From: Acidobacteriota bacterium
GTDB taxonomy: Bacteria > Acidobacteriota > Terriglobia > Bryobacterales > JACQDG01
DNA: 10,412 nt
NCBI GenBank assembly: GCA_016201195.1
Contig: JACQDI010000765.1
Span: forward strand, 1 to 10,412
Reading direction: 5' to 3'
The notes under the pieces are model-generated. The model saw only the letters and a list, made by a program, of their open reading frames with translations, was not told the origin of the DNA and ran no database searches. A program made the position numbers and the translations under genes. Below are positions 1-7,310 of this stretch, one piece after another; within the stretch, counting starts at the first letter, position 1, and each line of letters begins with the position of its first letter.

Positions 1-1161
<1,161 letters not shown>

Positions 1162-1164
1162 GCC

Positions 1165-2175
1165 ATGCCGGAACCATCGCCGGGACCCCTCACACCCGAA
1201 CGGATTTTCAACACGCTGAACGCTTACCAGCAGACCGCCGCGCTGAAGGGGGCGATTGAACTGGATGTGTTCACCGCCATCGGCGAAGGGGCGGTAACCC
1301 CGCCGGCGCTGGCCGAGCGCTGCCATGCCTCCGAACGCGGCCTGCGCATCCTGTGCGACTACCTGGTAGTGATCGGGTTGCTGATGAAGGATGGAAACCG
1401 CTACGGCCTGAGCCCGGATGCGGCCCTATTTTTGGACCGCCGGTCCCCGGCCTCCCTGACCAGCACCATCCGCTTCCTCGGCTCGCCCATGCTGACCGAC
1501 GGGTTCCAAGACATCGCCGCCATCGTTCGCAAAGGCGGGACGCTGATCGGTCCGGAGGGGACCCTGGCGCCGGAGCACCCCATCTGGATCGAGTTTGCCC
1601 GCAGCATGGTGCCGATGATGGCGCCGGCCGCCGAGGAAATCGCGGAGCGGATGGGAGACGGCCCGTGGAAGGTGCTGGACATTGCCGCCGGTCACGGCAT
1701 GTTCGGCATCACCATCGCCCGGCGGAATCCCGCGGCCCAGGTGACGGCGCTCGACTGGCTGAATGTTTTGACGGTGGCCCAGGAGCACGCCCAGGTGGCG
1801 GGGGTCACCGGCCGCTATCGCATTCTGCCCGGCAGCGCGCTGGAGGTTGATTACGGCAACGGGTACGACCTGGTGCTGCTGACCAACTTCCTGCATCACT
1901 TCGACGTGGCCGGATGCGAGCACCTGCTGGGGAAGGTGTACTCGGCGCTGAAGCCCGGCGGGCGCGCGGTGACCCTGGAGTTTGTCCCCAACGAAGACCG
2001 CGTTTCACCACCCACGGCAGCGGCGTTCAGCCTGATGATGCTGGGCACCACGCCCTCCGGGGATGCTTACACGTTCTCCGAGTTTGAGCGGATGTTCAGC
2101 CACGCGGGCTTCTCGCGCAGCGAACTGTACCAGCTCACCCGCTCGCCGGAGCAGATTCTCATCAGTTATAAGTAG
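1165..2175 (+). CDS. SAM-dependent O-methyltransferase with N-terminal dimerisation domain
   Basis: The protein has 336 residues and starts at an ATG with AAGGA (1152-1156) eight bases upstream, inside the end of the preceding gene. Residues about 10-95 look like the winged-helix dimerisation domain of the Methyltransf_2 family (NAYQQTAALKGAIELDVF). The Rossmann domain has SAM motif I as VLDIAAGHG (170-178) and an acidic residue ending strand 2 (D197 in VTALDW). NFLHHFD and the KPGGRAVTLEF strand follow, then the family-typical C-terminus. Relatives include CrtF-like hydroxyneurosporene and polyketide O-methyltransferases, which methylate hydroxyls of small molecules; the substrate here cannot be read from sequence. 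Motif I is AAGHG rather than the more usual GGGTG. The protein appears cytoplasmic. Confidence 0.88.
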   Translation: MPEPSPGPLTPERIFNTLNAYQQTAALKGAIELDVFTAIGEGAVTPPALAERCHASERGLRILCDYLVVIGLLMKDGNRYGLSPDAALFLDRRSPASLTSTIRFLGSPMLTDGFQDIAAIVRKGGTLIGPEGTLAPEHPIWIEFARSMVPMMAPAAEEIAERMGDGPWKVLDIAAGHGMFGITIARRNPAAQVTALDWLNVLTVAQEHAQVAGVTGRYRILPGSALEVDYGNGYDLVLLTNFLHHFDVAGCEHLLGKVYSALKPGGRAVTLEFVPNEDRVSPPTAAAFSLMMLGTTPSGDAYTFSEFERMFSHAGFSRSELYQLTRSPEQILISYK

Positions 2176-2190
2176 CTCGGAAAAGGCCAG

Positions 2191-2257
2191 CACGCCAAGA
2201 CGCGAAGGCCGCCCAGAACACCCTTGGCGGTCTTTGCGGGCTTGGCGTCTTGGCGTG
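2191..2257. repeat. Large inverted repeat built of about 8-nt units
   Basis: The arms 2191-2217 and 2231-2257 are inverted complements over 27 positions with four mismatches, around a 13-nt centre. The outer 13 bases (CACGCCAAGACGC) are perfect. Each arm reads as about three degenerate octamers of ACGCCAAG type. It lies 15 bp after the methyltransferase stop and 33 bp before the serine hydrolase start. It could act as a transcript-end hairpin, although no T-tract follows, or be a dispersed repeat. The same architecture recurs at 9673-9738. Confidence 0.85.
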
Positions 2258-2280
2258 AAATCGGTTCTACGCTCTATAAT
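2250..2280 (+). promoter_or_regulatory. Candidate sigma-70-type promoter of the serine hydrolase gene
   Basis: A perfect TATAAT lies at 2275-2280 in otherwise GC-rich DNA. TTGGCG (2250-2255, four of six matches to TTGACA) lies 19 bp upstream, a long spacer, and falls within the right arm of the inverted repeat. Only ten bases separate the TATAAT from the ATG at 2291, so a start point at about 2287 would give a leader of a few bases or none. This fits the lack of a convincing Shine-Dalgarno sequence before that ATG. The -10 box is seen directly; promoter activity is inferred. Confidence 0.5.
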
Positions 2281-2290
2281 CAGCGGGCAA

Positions 2291-3634
2291 ATGCGGAAAA
2301 CAGCCTTTTGCTTCCTTCTGCTGTGGGCCGCGATTGACGCGGCCGGGGCCGATCTGTTCGAGCCGGTGCGGACCTCGATCCGCCGCCAACTCGTCGAGAG
2401 GCAGGTCCCTTCGATCGCCGTAGCCGTGGCCCGCGAAGGGAAAATTATTTGGGAAGAAGGCTTCGGTTGGGCCGACCGGGAAAACCGGGTGGCCTCCAAC
2501 GAGCACACGCTTTACTCGCTGGCCTCCATCTCCAAGCCCATCACTGCGACCGGCCTGATGATTCTGAAGGAGCAGGGGAAGATCGATCTGGACCGCCCCA
2601 TCAACGACTACCTGGGTGAGGCGAAGGTGGTGGCGCGGGTGGGCGACGCTCACGACGCGACCGTGCGCCGGGTGGCGAACCACTCCTCGGGCCTGCCGCT
2701 CCACTATCACTTCTTTTATGAAGACGAGCCGTACCGGGTCCCCTCGCGGGAGGAGACCATCCGCCGCTACGGGAACCTGGTGACCCCGCCCGGAGAACGG
2801 TATCAATACTCCAATCTGGGATTCGGCATCCTCGATTACGTGATCTCCCGGGTTTCCGGAAACACCTACGCCGACTTCATGCGGGAGCAGGTGTTCCTGC
2901 CCCTGGGGCTGACCCACGCGGCGGTCGGCGTGCCACCGAGGCTGGCCCAGCAGCAGGCGATACGCTACGGGACCGACGGCCTGCCGATCCCCGTTTACGA
3001 TTTCGACCATACGGGGGCTTCCGCTATCTACTCCAGCGCACACGACCTGGTGCGTTTCGGGATGTTTCATTTGAAAGCGCACTTGTCCGATCAGAAGGCC
3101 ATCCTCTCCGACCAGGCGATCGAGGAGATGCAGAAGCCCACCGTGAAGACCGGTGAGAGGGCCGGGTACGGGATCGGCTGGGCGACCAACGATACCCGGA
3201 GCGGCTACCGCACGGTTTCGCACTCGGGAGGTATGGGAGGGGTCACCACGCTGCTGCGCCTGGTGCCGTCGAAAAAGATTGCAGTGGTGGTGCTCGCCAA
3301 CTCCAACTCGCCCCTTCCGCTGCAAATTTGCAACGAGATCCTGTCGGCGCTGCTGCCGGACTTCCAGCCCGGCTCGCCGTCCGACCCGCCGAACGCGTCG
3401 CGGCCGGCGGCGTTTCGACCGCCGCCCGAGCTGACCGGCAAGTGGAAAGGCAGCGTTCATACCTATAGCGGCGATCTGCCCTTCGATCTGGAGTTTCACG
3501 GCTCGGGCGACGTGCACGCGCGTTTGGGCCAGCAACTGGCCACCCTGCTCAACGATGCCCGCTTCGAAGATGGCTATCTCACCGGCCGCCTGGCGGGCGA
3601 CATCGGCACCGAGGATGCCAATCGGCGGCCCTAG
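2291..3634 (+). CDS. Exported serine hydrolase, beta-lactamase/DD-peptidase family, with early amber stop
   Basis: There are 447 residues up to a TAG at 3632-3634. The ATG at 2291 was chosen because a signal peptide follows at once (MRKTAFCFLLLWAAIDAAGA, likely cleaved after A20); the longer open frame upstream crosses the methyltransferase gene and the inverted repeat. The catalytic signatures of class C beta-lactamase-like enzymes are all present: SxxK as S79-I-S-K82, YxN as Y173-S-N175, and HSG at 311-313. The protein should therefore be a periplasmic serine hydrolase (esterase, DD-peptidase or beta-lactamase; substrate not predictable). After the catalytic domain comes a linker (about 365-390) and a small C-terminal beta domain that starts with PPELTGKWKGS. 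The TAG cuts this domain, and the same frame continues for 40 codons (see 3635-3757). The catalytic part should still be intact. Confidence 0.85.
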   Translation: MRKTAFCFLLLWAAIDAAGADLFEPVRTSIRRQLVERQVPSIAVAVAREGKIIWEEGFGWADRENRVASNEHTLYSLASISKPITATGLMILKEQGKIDLDRPINDYLGEAKVVARVGDAHDATVRRVANHSSGLPLHYHFFYEDEPYRVPSREETIRRYGNLVTPPGERYQYSNLGFGILDYVISRVSGNTYADFMREQVFLPLGLTHAAVGVPPRLAQQQAIRYGTDGLPIPVYDFDHTGASAIYSSAHDLVRFGMFHLKAHLSDQKAILSDQAIEEMQKPTVKTGERAGYGIGWATNDTRSGYRTVSHSGGMGGVTTLLRLVPSKKIAVVVLANSNSPLPLQICNEILSALLPDFQPGSPSDPPNASRPAAFRPPPELTGKWKGSVHTYSGDLPFDLEFHGSGDVHARLGQQLATLLNDARFEDGYLTGRLAGDIGTEDANRRP

Positions 3635-3757
3635 GTGCTGGTGGTCTCCCTCAAGCAGCGCGGCGCGGTGTTGAACGGCGCCATGACCGCGGTCCCGCGT
3701 CCCGGCCGGCGCGCCGGCAACGCGCTGAGTCACTGGGTGGAGTTGAGAAAGAATTAA
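3635..3757 (+). other. Separated C-terminal codons of the serine hydrolase beyond the amber stop
   Basis: In the same frame as the hydrolase, 40 codons run from 3635 to a TAA at 3755-3757. Nearly every third base is G or C, and the translation (VLVVSLKQRGAVLNG ... ALSHWVELRKN) reads like the closing beta strands of the C-terminal domain. The intact gene would be 2291-3757 with 488 residues, codon 448 being the TAG. Reading TAC or TAT (Tyr) there would restore it with one base change. There is no start codon with a ribosome binding site that would make this stretch a separate gene. Confidence 0.7.
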
Positions 3758-3811
3758 GAGACGCGCGCGGGCGGCAGGAGGGCTTCTCGATCGACACGAG
3801 CCGCTGGTGTA

Positions 3812-5098
3812 CTACCGGGCGGCCTTGGGGTTCTTGACGTCGTAGCACCAGAGTGATCCGAGGTCGCGGATGTAGAGCCGGCCGTTCGCGACCACCGGGT
3901 AGGCCCACGCATGTTCATCGCGCGAGCCGCCGCCGCTGGCACGTTTGGGCTGTGCGGGCAGGGTGAAGGCCCCCTTTTCCCGGTACGCTTCCGGCGTCGC
4001 CTCGACCAACGCAACATCGCCATTTTCGCCGTGGAAATACAGCCGGCCGTCGGCGTACAGGACCGCACCGGGGCCGATACCTTCGCTCCGCCACCGGACC
4101 TTGCCGGTGACGAACTCGGCGCAGGCGGGACCTTGAGAGTTGGTGCCGTAAATGTATCTACCGAGGAGGACCTGTCCCCCCAGAGTGTTGGGCAGGTCCC
4201 GCTCGAAATAAACCTGCTCCGCCGTGACTCCCTCTTGGGTGGAGTGAAGCTGGACCAGAGCGGCCCCGAAGCGCCGGGAATTCGTGCTGTAAACGTAGCC
4301 GTCGTGCGCTACTGGCGTAGCGATGTTAGCCGGGCCTTTGCTGGTCTGGTCGTACCGCCACAGGAATTGGCCGGTCTTCGCGTCCACGCCTACCACGCCC
4401 TTGTCCAGGAACTGGACGTACTGCTTGCGACCGGCAGCCTCCAGGGCAATGGCCGAGGCATAGGCCGCCGGATCGCCGCCCGGCACGGCCGATTTGCAGA
4501 TGACGGCGCCGGTCCTCTTGTTCAGCGCCACCAGCGTCGCCTCCTTACCGCCGGGCGTGACGACCAGCACGTCACCATCGATCAATGGGGACTCGGCATA
4601 GGCCCACTTGCCGGGCTGGCCGCCAAAATCGCTGCGGAGGCTCTTGCGCCAAAGCACCTTGCCGGTAGCCGTCTCCAGGCAGGCCAAATCGCCGTCAGAG
4701 CTGAGGGCATACAGGCGCTCGCCGTCGACCGTCGGCGTAGACCGGGCCTTGGGATAGGAGGGCTGCATGTCGGGGTTTCCCACCTTCCCGAGGCGCGTAG
4801 ACCACACGGGCTTAGCATCCTGAACCGAGAGCGCCTGCACAAATTCATTGTCCAGGCCTCGGTTGCCGAGCAGATAGATCCGGGTTCCGACCACCGCGGG
4901 CGTTGCGTAGCCGTCACCGATGTCCTGGAGCTGCCAGAGCAGCTTGGGCCCCTGCTTGGGCCACGCCTGGAGCAGGCCGGTTTCCGGCGAGATCCCATCG
5001 CGTAGGGGCCCGCGCCATTGGGGCCAATCGGCGGCGCGGGTGACCAGGGAGAATATTCCGAGGCCGGCAACCAGGAAAAACAGCCGTCTCGCTTTCAT
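3812..5098 (-). CDS. Exported PQQ-like beta-propeller repeat protein
   Basis: The protein has 428 residues. The ATG at 5098 has a perfect AGGAGGT (5104-5110) five bases upstream and is followed by a signal peptide (MKARRLFFLVAGLGIFSLVTRA, about 22 residues). The upstream extension of the frame to 5212 is therefore rejected. The mature protein opens with DWPQWRG (24-30), the usual start of exported acidobacterial and planctomycete quinoprotein-like propellers. Repeated blades follow of the type GxxYALSSDGDLACLETATGKVLWRKSL, LVALNKRTGAVIC, VVGVDAKTGQFLWRYD and FVTGKVRWRSEGIG. No heme motif or clear dehydrogenase active site is visible, so an enzymatic role is not supported; a scaffold or binding role in the periplasm is the safer reading. 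It is divergent from the heparinase-like gene and convergent with the serine hydrolase. Confidence 0.85.
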   Translation of the reverse strand: MKARRLFFLVAGLGIFSLVTRAADWPQWRGPLRDGISPETGLLQAWPKQGPKLLWQLQDIGDGYATPAVVGTRIYLLGNRGLDNEFVQALSVQDAKPVWSTRLGKVGNPDMQPSYPKARSTPTVDGERLYALSSDGDLACLETATGKVLWRKSLRSDFGGQPGKWAYAESPLIDGDVLVVTPGGKEATLVALNKRTGAVICKSAVPGGDPAAYASAIALEAAGRKQYVQFLDKGVVGVDAKTGQFLWRYDQTSKGPANIATPVAHDGYVYSTNSRRFGAALVQLHSTQEGVTAEQVYFERDLPNTLGGQVLLGRYIYGTNSQGPACAEFVTGKVRWRSEGIGPGAVLYADGRLYFHGENGDVALVEATPEAYREKGAFTLPAQPKRASGGGSRDEHAWAYPVVANGRLYIRDLGSLWCYDVKNPKAAR

Positions 5099-5103
5099 GC
5101 TGC

Positions 5104-5110
5104 ACCTCCT
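5104..5110 (-). promoter_or_regulatory. Shine-Dalgarno sequence fixing the PQQ-propeller start
   Basis: AGGAGGT on the minus strand, five bases before the ATG at 5098. It decides for this start over the open frame reaching 5212. Confidence 0.85.
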
Positions 5111-5241
5111 GGCCAGCGGTTGCAGGGTTCCGTCTGCCTTGTAGAAGTGGACCTCCGTATACCGTACCACGCCATGGAACCCGCGCGTCCTAGAGGTCTT
5201 GAGGCTGGACAATTCTCAGGTGGGTCACCTTCTCGTTGGTA

Positions 5242-5250
5242 TGCTAAACT
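5242..5250 (+). promoter_or_regulatory. Possible extended -10 element of the heparinase-like gene
   Basis: TGCTAAACT has the form of an extended -10 (TGn followed by TAAACT, four of six matches to TATAAT) and lies 16 bases before the ATG at 5267. No good -35 is present at the right distance. It sits in the 168-bp gap between the divergent PQQ-propeller and heparinase-like genes. Confidence 0.3.
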
Positions 5251-5266
5251 GGCACCTCTCGCCACT

Positions 5267-6667
5267 ATGTGGATCTCCCGAAGCGTTCTGATGCTGGCGT
5301 TGCTCGCGCCCGTTGCCGAGTGCCAGCAAAGTTACAAGGTCTACACCGAGCATCCCCGCCTGTGGCTGGATGCGCGCCGGTTGCGGCTGCTGCGGCGGGA
5401 GCGGGAGCGAGACTCCATTCGCTGGCAGCAATTGCAATTGCTGCTCAAAAGCAGGCAGCCGCTGCCGGAGGAGCCGCTCGTGCGGGCGCTGCTCTACCAG
5501 GTGGCAGGCGAGCAGCCGTCCGGCAAGGAGGCCGTGGCCTGGGCGTTGAAGCGCGCCACGCTCGCCGGGGATCCGGACCCCGCCGAGCTGCGGCACTTGG
5601 CGGTGGTTTTTGACTGGTGTCATCCGCTGTTCAGCGAAGCGCAGCGCACTAAGGTGGCAGGACGCATGGCGCGCGGCGTCCAGGCTGCGACCGGTCAAAA
5701 CAGCATGCGAGCCCTGGCCAGCGCGGTGCTGGCCGCGGTGGTCCTCGCCGACGACTGGCCCGGATCGGAGCAGGCACTGGCCGCGGCCTTTGACAAGAAA
5801 TGGAGGCCGGCGCTGCTGCCGGCGCTGCGGGAAAGCCGTCTGCTCGACCGGCCCGCCGACCGGGTGGCGTTTCTGGAGATGTGCTACGCCGCGCGAGACA
5901 ACCTCAACCTCGACTTGTGGGAGCAGTCGCCCGCGTTCTTCAAGCAGTTTCCCATTTACCTGCTGCTCCAGTACTACCCGCCGCCGGTCACCGTTGCCGG
6001 GCATCGCTTCCGGCAGCCATCGGAGCCCAGCACGGCCAAGTCGGATCCCGCCGTCGAAGGCGAGCTGGCGCGGGTGGCCGAGTTGCTCGCTGCAGCCTAT
6101 GAAACCGGCAGCGTTGAGACCCAGTTCCTGCAAGGATGGATCACCCACGACATCTACCGCCTGCGCACCCTTTCCGGCGCGCCGTACGAATTTCTGTGGA
6201 TGAACCCGTACCAGCCTGGGCTGAGTTACTACGCCGTGCCGCTGCGCCTCTACGACGAGGCGGCTGGCCGCTTGTGGGCGCGCAGCAACTGGGACGACGA
6301 TGCCGCCTGGATCGGTTACCGGCAGGCGGAGCTGCAATTGTTTGCCGACGGCGAGCGTACGGTGATCGACCCTTCCACGCAACCGGCGCCGATCGTGTTT
6401 CCGCAGTTGGCGGTCGTGCCGGCCAAGGGCGAGGTCGCGTTCAAGGTGCGGCTGGTAGAGGGCGACGAGGTTTTTGTGGTGGGGCTGGAAGCCGGACGAA
6501 CCTACTGGGTCAAGACCGGAGAGAGCCAGTTTGTGCCCCGGACCGCGGGCAGAGGGGGGATCCTGGCGTTGCATGCCTCTGCCGGCGAGGAAACCGCTTT
6601 CGAGCTGAAAACCATGGATCCCAATCCCCCGCCGCCGACGCTGGAGAAGAAGAAAAAGAAAAAGTGA
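5267..6667 (+). CDS. Exported heparinase II/III-like or uncharacterised alpha-helical protein with poly-lysine tail
   Basis: The protein has 466 residues. The ATG at 5267 is chosen because it begins a signal peptide (MWISRSVLMLALLAPVAEC); the frame is open back to 5018 but that part overlaps the start of the divergent propeller gene. After the signal comes YTEHPRLWLDARRLRLLRRE (about 26-45), which resembles the opening of heparinase II/III and alginate-lyase-type proteins. A long helical part (about 45-340) contains WxxxxLxxLL and VFDWCHPLFSE segments. From about residue 335 the protein is beta-rich (SYYAVPLRLYDEAAG, ELQLFADGERTVIDP, AFKVRLVEGDEVFVVGLEAG), as in the C-terminal sandwich of that superfamily. 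It ends PPPPTLEKKKKKK. No catalytic Tyr/His set can be assigned, so polysaccharide lyase activity is only a suggestion. The A-rich lysine codons also form the T-tract of a terminator for the opposite gene. Confidence 0.65.
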   Translation: MWISRSVLMLALLAPVAECQQSYKVYTEHPRLWLDARRLRLLRRERERDSIRWQQLQLLLKSRQPLPEEPLVRALLYQVAGEQPSGKEAVAWALKRATLAGDPDPAELRHLAVVFDWCHPLFSEAQRTKVAGRMARGVQAATGQNSMRALASAVLAAVVLADDWPGSEQALAAAFDKKWRPALLPALRESRLLDRPADRVAFLEMCYAARDNLNLDLWEQSPAFFKQFPIYLLLQYYPPPVTVAGHRFRQPSEPSTAKSDPAVEGELARVAELLAAAYETGSVETQFLQGWITHDIYRLRTLSGAPYEFLWMNPYQPGLSYYAVPLRLYDEAAGRLWARSNWDDDAAWIGYRQAELQLFADGERTVIDPSTQPAPIVFPQLAVVPAKGEVAFKVRLVEGDEVFVVGLEAGRTYWVKTGESQFVPRTAGRGGILALHASAGEETAFELKTMDPNPPPPTLEKKKKKK

Positions 6668-6697
6668 CGCTGGAGGTCGCAATTTGCGACCTCCAGC
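6645..6697 (-). terminator. Intrinsic terminator of the ORF6N gene, overlapping the end of the convergent gene
   Basis: Read on the minus strand, a 14-bp perfect inverted repeat (6669-6697) begins four bases after the ORF6N stop codon. It is followed by GTCAC and then a long pyrimidine tract TTTTTCTTTTTCTTCTTC (6647-6664). A strong stem followed by a U-rich run fits an intrinsic terminator. The U-rich run is the complement of the six lysine codons of the convergent gene. On the plus strand the hairpin lacks a T-tract. Confidence 0.6.
6669..6697. repeat. Intergenic palindrome related to the ORF6N coding palindrome
   Basis: Arms of 14 bases (6669-6682 and 6684-6697) are perfectly complementary around a single T. 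The core is GGTCGCAATTTGCGACC. It matches the palindrome inside the ORF6N gene (core GGTCACAAATTGTGACC on the plus strand) at 14 of 17 core positions. One frame of the plus strand reads WRSQFATSS, and the equivalent frame of the minus strand reads WRSQIATSS; both are variants of the ORF6N motif LRSQFVTSK. Confidence 0.9.
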
Positions 6698-6701
6698 AGC
6701 T

Positions 6702-7250
6702 TCACTTCTGGACGTGGGCGAGGAACCCGATCGGCCGGCGCCGAGGGGTCCGAGGATGCTGCAGTTTGTGGAGCGCATTCAGCAGGTACTCGAACCGGGC
6801 ATCGCAGGTTTTCGCTAACGTTTCCACTGTGTGGGCCAGGTCCTTGTGTGTCGCCAGTATTTCGCGGAGTCTGACGAAGGCCCGCATGATGAAGACGTTC
6901 ACCTCGATCGCGCGCTCGCTGTTCAGAACACTGGACAGCATCGCCACGCCCTGCTCGGTGAAGGCCAGCGGCGCATAGCGGCGGCCACCGCGTCCAGTCT
7001 TTGAGGTCACAAATTGTGACCTCAAAGAGGCGACGTCTCTTGCCGTCAATTGGAACATGAAATCCGATGGAAATCGCCTCAGGTTCCGGCGGACCTGCTG
7101 GTTGAGTTGTTTGGTGGGTACCCCGTACAGTCCCGCCAGATCCACGTCCAGCAGAACCTTGTGCCCGCGAAGAAAGAGAATCCGCCGCTCTACCTTTTCG
7201 ACCAGAGCAAGGGAGCGACCGGGGGGAATCACTAGCGCCTTTTGGCTCAT
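6702..7250 (-). CDS. ORF6N-domain protein (KilA-N/ORF6N family)
   Basis: The protein has 182 residues. The ATG at 7250 has GGAGG at a normal distance (minus strand GGAGGGCTT then ATG), so the open frame reaching 7295 is not used. An ORF6N domain spans about 20-110: ILFLRGHKVLLDVDLAGLYG, then TKQLNQQVRRN, RFPSDFMFQLT, LRSQFVTSK (76-84), GGRRYAPLAFTEQGVAMLSS and SERAIEVN. The rest (about 120-165) is helical and may form a coiled coil, and the tail is basic. Such proteins are common in phages and as stand-alone chromosomal genes and are thought to bind DNA; the role is not established. No phage genes lie nearby. It is downstream of dapD on the same strand, but a stem-loop and its own Shine-Dalgarno sequence suggest separate expression. 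Confidence 0.9.
   Translation of the reverse strand: MSQKALVIPPGRSLALVEKVERRILFLRGHKVLLDVDLAGLYGVPTKQLNQQVRRNLRRFPSDFMFQLTARDVASLRSQFVTSKTGRGGRRYAPLAFTEQGVAMLSSVLNSERAIEVNVFIMRAFVRLREILATHKDLAHTVETLAKTCDARFEYLLNALHKLQHPRTPRRRPIGFLAHVQK
6999..7027. repeat. Palindrome inside the ORF6N coding sequence
   Basis: Arms of 14 bases (6999-7012 and 7014-7027) are perfectly complementary around a single central A. The sequence contains the codons for LRSQFVTSK of the ORF6N protein (residues 76-84), a conserved family segment. The related intergenic copy is at 6669-6697. Confidence 0.9.
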
Positions 7251-7279
7251 AAGCCCTCCAGGTATAGAGTGCGTTTGAG

Positions 7280-7308
7280 CCGGAAAAATTCTCAAGAATA
7301 TTTTCCGG
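7280..7308. repeat. Stem-loop directly after dapD
   Basis: CCGGAAAA (7280-7287) pairs with TTTTCCGG (7301-7308), then ATTC (7288-7291) pairs with GAAT (7296-7299) after a one-base bulge at A7300; the loop is four bases. It starts two bases past the dapD stop on the minus strand. No T-tract follows, so a factor-assisted end or 3' mRNA stabiliser is more likely than a classical intrinsic terminator. Confidence 0.6.
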
Positions 7309-7310
7309 GG

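Noticed and set aside
2191..2257. Intrinsic terminator after the methyltransferase
   Set aside because: The hairpin is strong but no T-tract follows on the plus strand; the octamer structure fits a repeat element better.
2267..3733. Minus-strand open frame of 488 codons opposite the serine hydrolase
   Set aside because: The plus strand carries SxxK, YxN and HSG motifs and a signal peptide; the minus frame has none and is rich in the H/R/G shadow pattern.
5225..6778. Minus-strand open frame of 517 codons opposite the heparinase-like gene
   Set aside because: No recognisable motif, no ribosome site, and it overlaps the end of the ORF6N gene on the same strand in another frame.
6669..7027. CRISPR-like or transposon terminal repeats around the 3' half of the ORF6N gene
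   Set aside because: Only two copies, each itself a palindrome, no spacer regularity, no transposase and no visible target-site duplication.
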